Positions 47,673 to 60,196 of a stretch of DNA of 64,000 nucleotides are shown piece by piece (position 1 is the first letter of the stretch; every line of letters starts with the position of its first letter). Location of the stretch: the NCBI GenBank assembly GCA_024349245.1, contig JALDNG010000016.1:5377501-5441500 (forward strand). Reading direction: 5' to 3'. The position numbers and the translations under genes were made by a program. The DNA is from Neodontobutis hainanensis (lineage: Eukaryota > Chordata > Actinopteri > Gobiiformes > Odontobutidae). The notes beneath the pieces were generated by a model. The model saw nothing but the letters and a program-made list of their open reading frames with translations, searched no databases and was not told the origin of the DNA.

Positions 47673-50600
47673 TAATAACTTTTCACCACTGTCTGTTAGA
47701 TCAGCCTCTGTAGTTAATGAGGGACATTAATTAATGTAATGAGCCACAAAGGCATTTTCAGAAATGTTATCTAATCAGCTGTGGCTGCTTCTGTGCCATG
47801 CTAGATTCAGTTACAGTGTATTGCTTCAAAGCAACTGAGTTTTTGACATTTCAACAAATAGCTGTGTGTTGCGAATGCCTTGCTGAGTTTACATAGGTAG
47901 CTGATAACTTTTAGACTAAAAGAAGAATGCATTTAAGAATGCATACTTTGAAATGTTCTTTTCTTTTCCAAATTCAAATGTTATTCATAGTTTCTCCTTG
48001 AGAATTAAATAAAAGCCTCAGTATGAGCCTTTCTTGATTATAATGATTGTCATTTAGTGAACTGCTGCTGCTAGTGCTGCCGGTGGATATTTTTTTGTAA
48101 TTTGTTAAGATAATTTCTAGTCCTGGAGTAACTGAAAAAATCTTTTTGCAAATTGCTGTGGAATTTATAATCATATAGAACATTGTAAAAGGTAAATGCA
48201 TTATGTCCATTTTTCTATTTGCCGTTTATAAATTCAAGTTCATTGGCACTTTACTAACTTAACACAATTATCGAATGTGATGTGAATCAACTCCACAGGT
48301 TTCATGTGTCATTTCCATATTTACTGCAGATATATGCAGATTGTTGCATCATGAATTCTGTTAGAAGCTTGCTGCGGTCCATATTTAAATTGTAAAAGCA
48401 GATTTATTTGAATACATATCCATTAAGGTCAGAGTTTTGTATCTCGTTGTAAATGTGCACTCTGATATGCTGATTTGGTTTTGCTGCCTTAGGCAAACTA
48501 GGCACGCTAAAGTGTATAGTATTCCTCAATCACATAATAGAAAATGCTGTGAAAAGCTATTTAAGCCTCGATAGATGCATTCATTCATGGTTTTCATTTG
48601 GACTGGACCCCAAGAATTGGAAATGTTTTTTATTTAATTTATGTAAATATATAAAAGTCACTACAAACCTCATCCTATGCGTTGTTTGTTATGAATTGTA
48701 GCTTCACCACTATTTGTAACAAGCTCTCATTGTTTCTTAACACCAAGTGAACTACTGCAAATATATATAAACTTTTCTTTATTTAATGATATATTAGAAT
48801 TGTGCACACTGAAGTCAAACACAAATCCCATCTACAGTGGATAGAAATTATTTTGGACATAAACTCATACCCACAGTGTGACGCCATGTGTGTAGCATGT
48901 GACTTTTATTTGCAGATTTGACTGATTGGGAGGTGTGACAGAACACTGTGAGTGATGGTTAGAGGGCATAAAGCATCAAGCTTGTAAGTGGTAACAATGC
49001 CAAGGTTAAAAGGGAAAGTAGCTGTGGCCCCTCCCTCATTCTCTGTTGATTGTTTTTGTGTTTATCTGAAAAGAGCCATATTGAATTCCACTTGATGTTT
49101 CTGCTTTATCACTTACGGTCACATCTAAGCATCTAGTTTCTGTGGTGTGTATGATTCTGTATCGAAAGAAAAGCAAATGTGTCGAGGACCACTGAGATAA
49201 CGGAAGAAAGAGGAAAAAAAAAAAAAAACAAGGTGATCCAGCCCACAGCACCATGGTAACTGTTACCGTGACAGCTGCCGGATAGAAGGTGATTCTTTTA
49301 AGGGTTGGAGAAACCAACTCTTCTCGTTGCCTCATTCCCCGAGTGTTCTTTCAGTGGAGTAAATCTCTCCCGCTGTGCTTACCCCCGTGGAAGGGTCTCC
49401 TAATGGGCAGTTTCCAAAGTCACCAATCCACTCATCCAATCAGAGCACTTTGTGTCGTCTCCTTTTGGGTTTTTAGTAATCCGACCTCGGCATTGTTCGG
49501 GCAGTGCTTGTTTTTGGCTCTCATGTGACATATAAGCCAGGTCACCAACAGAAGCTGGCTGTTAGCGCTACTTGAAGCTGTGTAGTTGATCCCATGGGGC
49601 TGCTGGATTCAATCTGTCCACACAAAAAGAGACAATTAGAACTAAAGAGTGCACAAAAGTGACACAGAGAAAGGCAAATGGATCGGTTCTGGTGAAGATT
49701 TTCTTATACCATGAATGTAACAGTGACAATGACACAATGAGACAATAATGATAAAGTCACTGCTAATACAAAAATAACACAACATTAGGATACAGTTAAG
49801 TTAGTGCATCTAATCTTTCGTTCATAGTATGTAACTTTTATTTCATCCCAGGGGTATTTTGCTGTAATATTGGAGGTATTAAGGGATTTAGTTGCAACTG
49901 CCGGCTTTCAGGCTCTTGATATCTTGATTAGATAAGGCCAGTCTTTATATTGGCATCTCCCATTGGATCTTTAAGGTGAAATGATATCTAATAACTTATT
50001 TTTCAATAAGACTGATTGATATCTCAAGCAGTGTTGTGAAGGTCATACGGCTGCAATTTAAAAAATTATCGGAGTCAAAGTGAAAAGACAAAAGGCAAAA
50101 GTCAGGTGTTAATGATCATTACTTTTGTTACTGTTTACAAAAGCCTTATGTGATTTGTCCTTATGGCAAACGAGCCAAGACACAACTCTCCTGCTTTGAG
50201 CCCGAGGTTTTTTTAATCGGCTACACAGCCCCCTTTGTTTCTCACTTCCATCCCTTTGCTGCTGTGTACCAACCCATAAGGCAAAATTATAAAATAATTG
50301 CAAATCAGAAACTTTAATTTACCTTCTTCAGCGCCTCTGTTGATTACACTCATGTTTCTCCTCGAACCAAACCAAGTGGCTAATATTTTACACTTGAGTG
50401 CTTTCATTTAATTGCATTATTGCAGCATCCCCAGATTATGTTGTTGTATTATTAGTGTCGGATTTTCTACTCATATTCATTTTCCTCTCTCGCTGGGAAA
50501 ACACAGGACCTTGACCTTGTGAGAGTGCACGTGGGTTCATTAGATCAGGGCATTTAGACCTGTATTGGATGTCACATGACAATGAGCCGGGATGGTAGGG

Positions 50601-53600
50601 AGTACTTCAAGTCCTTAAATATCCAGCGTTTTTCTATTTGCGATAGTTTCTTGCAATAGTTGTAAAAGATAATATATTTTGTTGTTTATTTTTGGTGTAA
50701 CATAAGTGTTATATTTGAAACTGAAATAAACTGGCTTCCATTTAAAAAAAAGTACATGTGCACAGCATCTGTCAACAGAACATGTTGTAAATGGGAAGTT
50801 GATTACAGCTGGTATTAATAATTTTATTCCAGAGAAAATCAGAAGAACGTCAAGCATATTTTATTATTATAAGTGAAAAAGTGGGCTTTAGAGGATGGTG
50901 TATAGGGCCATATAATATTGGTCTAAACATTTTTGGAGCCATTTATCTGGTAAAACTGAGACCACTTAGAAGAATGCGCTATAGATCCGTTGTTGGATAA
51001 TGAGGACCACACAATCGAATATAATTCAGATTCACACAAGTAGGGTTTTCAAGCAGCACAGTGTGGCCGTTCTAATGAGCTATACCTTCTGTCATGTTCA
51101 CTCATGTCCCTCATCACAGCAGCAGTCCCACACAGTCAGCAGAGTGTCTCATTTTCTTATGCCTTTCACTGCAACTTTCTCCAGCAACAATGTGATACAA
51201 CAGATAAAACTTTACAGGCAAAAAAATCTACACTGACCAAAAGAACCTGTTTATAATTTAACCTAAAGCCAAGATCATGCTTTGTTGTTGCTCCGTGGAA
51301 ACAGACAGCCTCCCACTAAACCTAAAACATCACCGTTTGGCAGAGTAAAGGCACTTAAGCGCTTCACTGAGAAATCGAACCTCTTCAGCTTTTGGAAACT
51401 GCGCCAATCCCCGCTTCGCTTCAGTGATCGTTTAAACTGTGTGCTAGTGTTTCTGTAACTATGAACACAGTCATCATCTTGTCTTGTCATTTTCAGGTTT
51501 GAGTTTTACTTTTATAGATAGCCATATGTGTTTTAATTTTCAGTGTTTAGTCATTTGTATTTAGAACTACTTAGAACCTCTCTGTACAATGTGTTTGCAG
51601 TAACAGGTGTATAGTTATAAGTCAGATTGAAGAAAGCGTTGTATTGTTTTGGCAGCCATGAACACTCTCAGCTCTCTCTCCCTGTGTGGCTGATTGGTGC
51701 GCAGTCTGTCTGTTTGCTTGGCTGGCTGGAGACTGGCAGAAGACTCATTTGTACTCTACCTGACAATTTCATCGCTATGCATGCATGCCTACATACCATC
51801 TGTCGCTCTGCGTTTTTCAATATAGAGGAGAGGATATAACAGCAAACATGTCAGTCTTAATAAAAATACATCAAAGAGAGTTACTAATAAAATGTTTTGA
51901 ACAAGGCATGGGCCAGAGTTAAATTATTGCGGACTACTTGCCAATACATACTCCACAGGAACAAGAAATTTGTTAGTTCTGACCAGGACTTTCCATACTT
52001 CACGAGAAACTCAAGCACAAATGAACCACGCCTACTTCAGATTACTGACAAATCACACAATAGTTGTTGGACACCCACAATAAAAAGGTTCTGCAAGCTG
52101 CAAGAACTGTTGCCACCTCAAGAACATGGACAAATCTCTTGTGGAGTTTGTATTAGACTTTAGCAGCGGCACTAAATGTTCCATATCGTGCACACAACAA
52201 TAATATATGTAAATGTTAATGTGTGACAAAAGGATCTTATGCGTCTTGTTAACATTATTTATTTGTAATAACCGTTTGTCAGCTGCTTTCTTTTTGTCCA
52301 TCTTACTCAGTGCCTTGCAGCAGAGTGACAAGCACATCATGGAGAGTAATTGCTATTCTCTACATAACTTCATACAAAATCATTTCTGCGCTCTGTTGTA
52401 TCTGATTTCATCCTTGGAGTAATTTAATGGAATTGAGGGCTTTGTTGTTAAGCAACGCTGCCAACTGCTGTAAGTGGGTGACATCTTAATCCTGAAAAGA
52501 TTGAAAAAAGGCTAATCAGAGATAGGTAATGGTGTAATGGTCACTCAAGACTGCATAAAGCTGTACAAAGGAAGATTAATAACAACACTCATTAATAGGT
52601 GGAAGGTCAGCCTTGGTCAAACAATTACTTTCGAAATCAGGGGAGGCATGACTGCAGTTTAAACAAAGGTAGTTAGTGTGTGAGAGAAAATCCTATTAAT
52701 GAGTTTCTAAATGCATTGAAGCTGCACCAATTTAATGCTAGTCTCTTGTATTGAAATATCACATATGGATAAATAAATCTACATTTCAACCTATTTACAT
52801 TAAAAAAAGTAATCACTAACAAAATTGTTCCAAGATGGTCAAAACTTGACCTACCTAATGTCTGCTAAACGGTCATGCATGGTCTTGACAATATTTTAGG
52901 AGAAACACCGCCATGTTTTTAAGTAAAAGAATGTATGACTGTATTATGTTGAGTTGGGCTGATGATCCATCCTAGTGCACTGTTGAAAATGAAGAAAGAG
53001 TGCTAATGGGGAACCTCCACTGGGAAATGGTTGGAGAAGTAGGGAGCTGCGTCAGTGCGTGGCGAAGGAGAAACAAGACAATCACACCTAGAAATCCAGT
53101 GGGAAACGGAGAAGATGAGAGTTGGTGTGAAGAGAAAGTCATGTGTAAACAAAAAATGAGATAGACAGAGAGGTCTGTGGGGACTTATAATCTCCAGCCG
53201 GGAGGAACAATACACCCCATAGCACACGCTCAACAGCTCGGCTAATCACACTTCCCTATCGCTAGTTTCCGGTTGGCCTCGTTATCTCTGCATATTAACT
53301 GGTTGTCCGTTTTTTCAGGCCCTTTGTTTACTTATTTATGTGAGCTTCTGTTTTTTTAAAGCATGCATCACTGAGAGTCCCGAGTGTGTCTCTATTATTT
53401 GGGCCTCAAAAATTGATGTAATCTTTTGCTCAATTATGACTTTATGACAAATGAAAGACCACCATGTCACGCTCACATGGCTGATGCCAATTTGACAAAC
53501 AACCCAGTTACTTTTATATTCCCAGTTTGCTGTTGGCTGCAAACAGCCTTAAATATGTATTTTCAGTCCTCTGTGTTTCTTTGCCTTTTGCCTTTCAGGA

Positions 53601-54180
53601 ATAAAATGACTAATTTATTACACCAACTCTTGGTCCTTGGTTTACAAATGTGTAAAAAATATATATAAAAACTATTGTGTGGTGATGTTTTGACCTGACA
53701 TGTCCCAGTCACTTTTCCTTAGCCATCAATTATAACTGACTCACTGTTGACAAACTGTATCTTCCTGCCATTTGTTTGACTTTGTTTTGATCTTTATGAT
53801 TGGAGGCTGACTTGATGGATCACCAGTATTTCTCTGCACATCCCAGCACTTACACAATAATTATGTAGTAGAAACCAGAGACACATTGTGTGTAATGTGA
53901 TATCTGTCCTGCAGAGTGAGAGGCGGTGGGACCACAGGGGGGTGGATGGAAGTAGCAGGTTTATCTTACAAAGAGAAAGATAACTGTCTGGGACAGTATT
54001 GTTTGAATACTTAATTAACACCAAAACACAAATAAGATTTATTTTTGCACTTATAAGAAACGCTTTAATTTAGGAATGCTATACCAAATTTAAGATTACT
54101 TTCACCTAAGAGTATACTGTATTTTGTTACGTAGACAAAGTCAAATGAAAACGTCAAACAGTTGTTGATAAAAATCTAAG
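47673..54180. other. Noncoding region, no supported gene
   Basis: AT-rich, with no conserved domain or RNA gene recognised. The only stretch with promoter-like composition is at 49420-49560. Confidence 0.45.
49421..49560 (+). promoter_or_regulatory. Possible promoter-like segment (CCAAT and TATA)
   Basis: It contains two CCAAT boxes (CACCAATCC at 49421, ATCCAATCAGAG at 49434) and a CATATAAG TATA-like element at 49529. The spacing of about 90 bases is compatible with a polymerase II core promoter. No coding exon follows that I can support, so this could be chance. Confidence 0.2.
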
Positions 54181-54897
54181 TTGTAGCAAACGATAACATA
54201 GTAACGGCCAATAACATGATACCTGCCTAAACGTAATCATTTTGGCTATTTAAAATATAATAAAGCCAATAATGTAATACCGCGGCAATATAGTAATAAC
54301 ATTTTCGAGCCAATAAGGTAATAACCTTTTTCCAATAATGTAATAAGTTATTACGTTACTGGCATAGCATAAAAAAATCCATTGAAAATGTAATAATTTC
54401 AGCCAATAACGTAATTACTTATTACATTATTGGAAAAAGGTCATTACCTTATTGGCTCAATAATGTTATCACATTATTGGCAGGTTAGCACTCCTGCCAG
54501 CAAGAAGGTTGTGAGTTCAAACCTCAACTCAAAACTCAAACATCCTTGGCCTGTGGGGTTTCTCCGGATACTCCGGCTTCCTCCCACCGCCCAAAGACTT
54601 GCATGTATTGGTCAACTGGCCACTCTAAAGTGTCCCTAGTCAATGTGAATGTGAGAGTAAATGGTTGTCTGTCACTGTCTGTGCTAAATGTCAGTCCTGT
54701 GACTAACTGGCCACTGTACCTGCCTAAGGCCCAAAACAACCAAGCGGAAGAAAATGAATGAAAAATTGAAAAATGAAATAACTAAAAATATTATTAGAAA
54801 AGGTTTGGAACATTAACAGCTCAAAATTTTATTACATTATTACATTACATTATTGGCTTTATTAAATTTCAAATATTATTACTTTAACGGTTGCTAC
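54181..54897. mobile_element. Palindromic MITE with nested tRNA-like repeat
   Basis: The left end is TGTAGCAAACGATAACATAG. The right end, reverse-complemented, is TGTAGCAACCGTTAAAG. Inner segments also mirror each other (AATAAAGCCAATAATGTAATA on both arms). Within it, 54307-54358 and about 54407-54458 form a 52-bp inverted repeat with three mismatches, built on GAGCCAATAAGGTAAT and TAATAAGT motifs. The repeat at 54481-54775 is inserted between the second arm and the right end. The target duplication is not clear. Confidence 0.65.
54481..54775 (+). mobile_element. tRNA-like teleost interspersed repeat
   Basis: It carries AGGTTAGCACTCCTGCCAGC, AAGGTTGTGAGTTCAAACC, TCTCCGGATACTCCGGCTTCC, GTGAATGTGAGAGTAAATGG and CTGTGACTAACTGGCCAC, ending AAGCGGAAGAAAATGAATG. 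It is the same family as 45765-46135, shortened in the last third, and is nested in the palindromic MITE. Confidence 0.75.
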
Positions 54898-54922
54898 ATA
54901 TTTTATATATATATATATATAT

Positions 54923-55342
54923 TGTTATGTTCCGGTCGGACAACCCAAATGCAGGCACACACGTACAGTTCACAAAAACAAGTTTATTTAAATGATCAAC
55001 TTATAACTGTCGGTTTCTTCGGGGATAACGAGGGGTAGCAGGGTCCGGATCGGGTTGAGCTGGAGCGTGACGAGCTGAAGGACCGGCGAGGCTCAGGGAT
55101 GATCGAGGAGGGGCGAGAACCGGACTGGAGGTAGGACGGGAAGGATTGTAGTCAATGTTACGATCTGGCGTCGAGGAGCAGGCTGCGGTGCTTCTTATTC
55201 CCTCTTGATTGTTCACTCGGCTCAGCTGGGCTTGCTTCGCCGCGCCTCCGCACACCTGTCTCCTCTCTGCGAATCCGTAGGGGCGGGGGAGTCCGGCACG
55301 GAGGCCACGGCCAACTGTGCCGAGTCCTGATCCCCCGTGACA
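54923..55342 (-). repeat. 3' LTR
   Basis: Same as the 5' LTR except for about 6 extra bases around 55240-55266, where CGCCGCGCCTCCGC and CTCTCTGCG replace shorter forms. The identical remainder points to a recent insertion. Confidence 0.9.
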
Positions 55343-55566
55343 GTACCCCCCCCTCTATGGACGCCACCTGGCGGCCTATCCCGTTTCTCCGGATGGCGTA
55401 GAAAAAATTCTCGGATCAGGGATGGATCCAGAATGTTTCTCCGTGGCACCCAACAGCGTTCCTCCGGCCCATAACCCTCCCAATCCACTAAAAACTGAAG
55501 GCCTCGACCCCGGCGCCGTACATCCATAATCCGCCGTGCCGTGTAAGCTGGGTGATCGCCAATCAT
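55222..55566 (-). pseudogene. Integrase C-terminal chromodomain of the LTR element
   Basis: The stretch with LQFLVDWEGYGPEERCWVP and NILDPSLI matches the chromodomain of vertebrate chromoviruses. In this family it targets integration to chromatin marks. The frame runs on into the 3' LTR. Confidence 0.8.
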
Positions 55567-56708
55567 CCTGGGCGGCGGGGGGAGGACAGGGGACTCAATG
55601 GACTGGAGCTGACCGGCTTGATCCTGGACACGTGGAAGGTAGGGTGAATCCTAAGGGACCGAGGGAGCTTGAGTCGAACTGCCGCCGGGTTGATGACCTT
55701 CTCTATTTCGAACGGGCCGATGAACCGTGGTGCCAATTTTGTAGCTTCCACCGTAACGGCAAGTCCCTGGATGACAGCCAGACCTTCTGACCCGGAGAGT
55801 ATCTAGGGGCGGGGGTGCGGTGTCGGTTGGCTTGGACTTGCGATTGAGCCGAGGCCCGCACCAGAGCTGATCGGGCCCTTCTCCAGACCTGATGGCACCG
55901 TCTCAAGTGATCCTGAATGGACGGAACTGCCAGCTCTTGTTCCTGGTCAGAAAATAAAGGGGGTTGGTAACCATAACAGCATTGGAAGGGAGACATACCC
56001 AGGGAGGTGTTCACCAACGTGTTGTGGGCATATTCTACCCATGGCAGCTGAGCACTCCAACTTGCCGGATTGGCAGATGAGGTGCACCTCAGGGCCACCT
56101 CCATCTGTTGGTTCGCCCTTTCCGTCTGTCCGTTTGTCTGTGGATGATACCCAGAGGAGAGACTAACCTTGATCTCTAACGCCGTGCAAAATGCCTTCCA
56201 AACCTGGGAGGTGAACTGTGGACCTCTGTCTGACACAATGTCCCGAGGAATCCCGTGTAGCCGGAACAGATGCTTCACCAGGAGATCTGCGGTCTCCCTG
56301 GCGGATGGAAGCTTGGTCAACGGCACAAAGTGAGCTGTTTTGGAGAAGCGATCAACGATCGTCAGCACCACCGTATGTCCGTTCGATGGCGGGAGTCCCG
56401 AGAAGTCCAAAGCCACATGAGACCACGGCCGGCTGGGAATAGGTAGTGGCTGTAACAGTCCTGCTGGGGTCGATGGAGGGCCTTATTCTGGGAACAAACT
56501 GGACAAGCTGCGATGTAGTCCTTAGTGTCTCTGTCCATGGTGGGCCACCAAAATTTGCTGCGTAGGACAGCCAGGGTGCGACCCATCCCTGGATGGCACG
56601 TGAGTCGGGTCCCATGGGCCCAGTGTAACACCTCCGACCTGACAGGATCTGGTACAAACATAGCGTTAGCCGGCCCTGTCCCGGATCGGGGTGCAGGCGT
56701 TGAGCCAC
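55563..56708 (-). pseudogene. Integrase region of the LTR element
   Basis: A zinc-binding part with CHPGMGRT and CPVCSQNK is near 56540-56600. The catalytic core has all three acidic residues visible: ALDFSG (near 56405), SDRGPQF (near 56230) and TNGQTERAN (near 56130). It inserts element cDNA into host DNA. A frame break near 56380-56420 separates the zinc-binding part from the core, and a second near 55740 precedes the C-terminal part. Confidence 0.85.
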
Positions 56709-56778
56709 CCGGACTCGATCTTCTATTTCCCAGGTGAGGGTTGCCAGAATGCGCGACTGGGGCAGGATGTGCTCCTCC

Positions 56779-57506
56779 TCAGGCGCCGACTGCTCCGTGG
56801 AAAAACTCTGGATAGTGCATCTGGTTTGATGTTCCTGGAACCTGGGCGATAAGTAAGCACAAAATTAAAACGGTCAAAAACAATGCCCACCTTGCCTGCC
56901 GAGAGTTCAGTCTCTTTGCTGTCTGTATGTAGGTCAGGTTCTTATGGTCGGACCAGACCACAAACGGTTGAATGGCCCCCTCCAGCCAATGACGCCACTC
57001 CTCTAAGGCCAACTTGACCGCCAGGAGCTCTCTGTTCCCCACATCGTAGTTCCGCTCTGCTGCCGAGAGCTTACGTGAGTAGTAGGCGCAGGGGTGGAGC
57101 TTCTGGTCAGTGGAAGAGCGCTGGGAAAGAACTGCTCCTACTCCCGTCTCCGGCGTCGACCTCCACCACAAACTGCAGTTCAGGATCTGGCTGTATGAGT
57201 ACAGGGGCCGACGTAAACCGCTGCTTCAGGTCCTTGAATGCTCCTTCTGCCTCCGGAGTCCAGACAAAAGGTCGCGCAGTGGACGTAAGAGCCGTCAAAG
57301 GCGTTGCCAGTCTACTGAAGTTCGGATAAATCTCCTGTAGAAATTAGCAAAACCCAAAAATCGCTGAACCTCCTTGCGGCTGGACGGAACCGGCCACTCC
57401 TTACCGCCGTAACCTTCTCCGGGTCCATTTGGATCTGTCCCTGCGCGATAATGTAGCCGAGGAAGGTAACGGACGGTGCGTGGAACTCACATTTCTCGGC
57501 CTTCAC
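56779..57506 (-). pseudogene. RT connection and RNase H region of the LTR element
   Basis: The thumb/connection begins with KAEKCEFH (57480-57506). RNase H motifs include VVEVDA near 57150, NRELLAVKLALEEWRHWL and WSDHKNL near 56930-56960. Frame breaks lie near 57310-57400 and 57130-57170. Confidence 0.8.
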
Positions 57507-57513
57507 AAACAGC

Positions 57514-58264
57514 TTATTCTCTAATAGTCTCTGTAGTACTCTCGGACGTGCCTCTGGTGTTCCTCCAAGTCTTTAGAAAAATCAAGATATCATCCAAATA
57601 AACAAAAACAAACCGTCCAATCATGTCCCGTAAAACATCGTTAACTAGGTTCTGGAAAACCGCAGGGGCATTCGTGAGTCCGAACGGCATCACCAGATAC
57701 TCGAAATGGCCCAAAGGAGTGTTAAGCGGTCTTCCACTCATCCCCCTCCCTAATACGCACCAAATGGTATGCTACGAAGGTCTAGTTTAGTGAAAATCCT
57801 GGATCCCCGAGGAGTGAAAACAGAGCTGATCAACGGAGTGGGTATTTGTTCTTTATGGTGATCTTGTTTAGCCCCCGGTAATCTATGCATGGTCTCAATG
57901 ATTTGTCCTTCTTGTCCACAAAGAAAAACCCCGCACCTACCGGAGAGGACGAGGGTTGTATTATCCCGGCTGCCAAGGACTCCTGGATGTATTTTTCCAT
58001 CGCCTCGTTCTCTGGTCTCGAGATGGTGTAGAGACGGCTGTGGGGGAGAGGAGCACCTGGAAGGAGGTCGATGGCGCAGTCATAGGGTCGGTGAGGTGGA
58101 AGCGACAAAGCCTGATGCTTACAAAACACCGCCGACAGGTCGTGGTAGATGGACGGAACCGAAGACAGATCCGTAGGTTCAGGTACCGGGTTGGATCTAG
58201 AGGAAACAGGGGGCAAAGCAGACTGCAGGCAAGATAAATGGCAAAAGTTACTCCATGACACCAC
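57514..58264 (-). pseudogene. Reverse transcriptase region of the LTR element
   Basis: The N-terminal part includes RPCIDYRGLN near 57850-57875. The palm part has MPFGLTNAP and the catalytic YLDD near 57590-57600. Frame breaks lie near 57724-57800 and at the A-run 57577-57581 on the plus strand. Residues between breaks look intact. Confidence 0.85.
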
Positions 58265-58281
58265 TTGGTATGTTGCCCAGT

Positions 58282-58683
58282 CTATGTGGGGTTATGTTGT
58301 CTTAGCCAAGGTAGACCCAATACAATAGGAGTGTGCACACACTCAAAAATGTAAAAACTAATAGTTTCTTTATGATTACCCGACAGGAGGAAGGTTACGG
58401 GAATCGTCTGTTCTCTGATCTGGGTCAGCACCTCTCCGTTCAAAGCCTTAACTTCCAACGGCACCTCCAACGGCACAGTCCGGATGCCCAACCTCTTAGC
58501 CACTCCCCGGTCTAAAAGGCTTTCATCCGCTCCTGAATCAATCATAACCTCAAAAGATCGGGTCCGATCTGTTAAAATAATCGTTCCCTCCATTCTCACA
58601 GGCTTGGGAGATGAATGGACTTGGCTCAGCAGTACCTCTCCCATTACTGCCGAGCCCCCCCTTTTCCCGGACGGAGAGGACAC
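58282..58683 (-). pseudogene. Aspartic protease region of the LTR element
   Basis: The DSGADE active-site motif lies near 58524-58539, and a later VLGLPWL segment matches the retropepsin flap/C-terminal signature. It overlaps the end of gag in another frame. It would cleave the Gag-Pol polyprotein. Confidence 0.8.
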
Positions 58684-59706
58684 AAAGCCCGGAAATGTCC
58701 TAACCGCCCGCAGTAGAGGCAGCTCCCAGTACTGACTCGGCGTAGTCTCTCCTCCTCAGTCAGATGAGTACGGCCCACTTGCATGGGTTCAGGTGCGGCT
58801 GGTTGCAGTGGCCTACTCGGTGGATCCGGATAACCGCTGGTTAGGCCTCCCTCAGTCTGCGTCCGCCACCCCGCGGTTCTCTCTCGTTTGGGCTGGGAAA
58901 AACCCCCTTGAGGCGCGGTGATTCCCGGCCGTGGACTTGTAGCTGACCTCTGTGATGCCTGTAGGTCGGCCTTCTCCTCTGTCGCTCCCGTAGCGGTTAT
59001 CAATCCTGATGACCCCGTAATGAGTTCATTTAGGCTCTCTGGTGGATCCCGTGCCGCCATCTCGTCCTTAAGTTCCTCGGAAATGGCATTCAAAAATGCT
59101 CCACGAAGAGCCTCCTCGTTCCACCCGCTCTCCGCGGCTAGTGATCGAAACTCGATCGCGAATTCCGCCACACTGCGATTACCCTGTCGAATTGAAAACA
59201 GTCTTTTAGTAGCCTCCTCTCCTCGAACCGGATGATCAAAGATCATTCTCATCTCCGTGATGAAGGCAGCGAGGAGAAACATACAGCTTCCTGTCTCTCC
59301 CAAACAGCCGAGGCCCAGTCTAATGCCTGCCCCTCAAACAGCCTATTAAAAAGGCGATTCTTGAACGTTCACTCTTGTAAGTCTGTGACTGTTGTTCAAA
59401 AACTAGGGAGCACTGTGTTAAAAACGCCCTGCATGACCCCAGATCTCCACTATACGGTGCCGGCGGTGGTACATACCCCTCTCTGTACCCCGGAGGCGGT
59501 GCCTCCGTAGTCTGCGCGGAGAGGTTGGGAGCGCCAGTAGACGGTGGTGTGTTGAGGGCCGCCATCCTGTCGCTCAGCCCCGATAGGTTGCGGGAAAACT
59601 CCTTCATGTGGTCCATGAGAGCCCGGAGAGTAGCGTCATGCTGTTCCAGAAGCGCGGTCTGAGCTGCGACCGTCTGTGGCAGGGTGTGTGGCTCTGCTGG
59701 GTTCAT
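58644..59706 (-). pseudogene. gag region of the LTR element (frame broken)
   Basis: The start ATG is at 59706, only 16 bases from the LTR. The capsid-like part continues past a break near 59305-59320. The C-terminal part has a CCHC zinc knuckle (C-x2-C-x4-H-x4-C) at about 58680-58721, which packages element RNA in this family. It is Pro/Gln-rich before the knuckle. Frame changes around 59290-59320 prevent one continuous frame as given. Confidence 0.8.
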
Positions 59707-59710
59707 TCTG

Positions 59711-59721
59711 GCCAGATCGTA
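59711..59721 (-). promoter_or_regulatory. Self-priming primer-binding site
   Basis: Two bases inside the 5' LTR the transcript reads TACGATCTGGC. The LTR contains the exact complement, GCCAGATCGTA, at 59969-59959, where R is expected to start. An 11-nt match between the RNA 5' end and the primer-binding site is how the yeast element Tf1 primes reverse transcription, and related vertebrate Sushi-type elements are thought to do the same. Confidence 0.7.
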
Positions 59722-59722
59722 C

Positions 59723-60132
59723 TGTTATGTTCCGGTCGGACAACCCAAATGCAGGCACACACGTACAGTTCACAAAAACAAGTTTATTTAAATGATCAAC
59801 TTATAACTGTCGGTTTCTTCGGGGATAACGAGGGGTAGCAGGGTCCGGATCGGGTTGAGCTGGAGCGTGACGAGCTGAAGGACCGGCGAGGCTCAGGGAT
59901 GATCGAGGAGGGGCGAGAACCGGACTGGAGGTAGGACGGGAAGGATTGTAGTCAATGTTACGATCTGGCGTCGAGGAGCAGGCTGCGGTGCTTCTTATTC
60001 CCTCTTGATTGTTCACTCGGCTCAGCTGGGCTTGCTTCGCGCCCCGCACACCTGTCTCCTCTGCGAATCCGTAGGGGCGGGGGAGTCCGGCACGGAGGCC
60101 ACGGCCAACTGTGCCGAGTCCTGATCCCCCGT

Positions 60133-60136
<4 letters not shown>
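59723..60136 (-). repeat. 5' LTR
   Basis: On the minus strand it starts TGTCACGGGGG and ends CATAACA. A TATA-like GAATAAGAA lies near 59994-60003, about 30 bases upstream of GCCAGATCGTA (59969-59959), the likely start of R. An AATAAA polyadenylation signal lies at 59788-59783. These divide the LTR into U3 of about 167 bases, then R and U5. Confidence 0.9.

Positions 60137-60193
<57 letters not shown>
60137..60193. repeat. (TA)n microsatellite, right part
   Basis: About 57 bases of TA repeat. With 54905-54922 on the other side it forms the tract that received the LTR retrotransposon. Confidence 0.95.

Positions 60194-60196
<3 letters not shown>

Larger units (their letters stand above)
54923..60136 (-). 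mobile_element. Chromodomain Ty3/gypsy LTR retrotransposon (Tf1/Sushi-like), complete
   Basis: Two LTRs of 420 bp (54923-55342, 3' LTR) and 414 bp (59723-60136, 5' LTR) begin TG and end CA, and I find no base substitution between them, only about 6 bases of indels. The internal part runs gag, protease, reverse transcriptase, RNase H, integrase, chromodomain on the minus strand, which is the Ty3/gypsy order. A polypurine tract (GAGGGGGGGG, 55344-55355) abuts the 3' LTR. The primer-binding site is a self-priming type. The frame is interrupted several times, at least some at short homopolymers. It is inserted in a TA microsatellite; flanks read TATAT on both sides, consistent with a 5-bp duplication but uninformative in that context. 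Confidence 0.92.
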
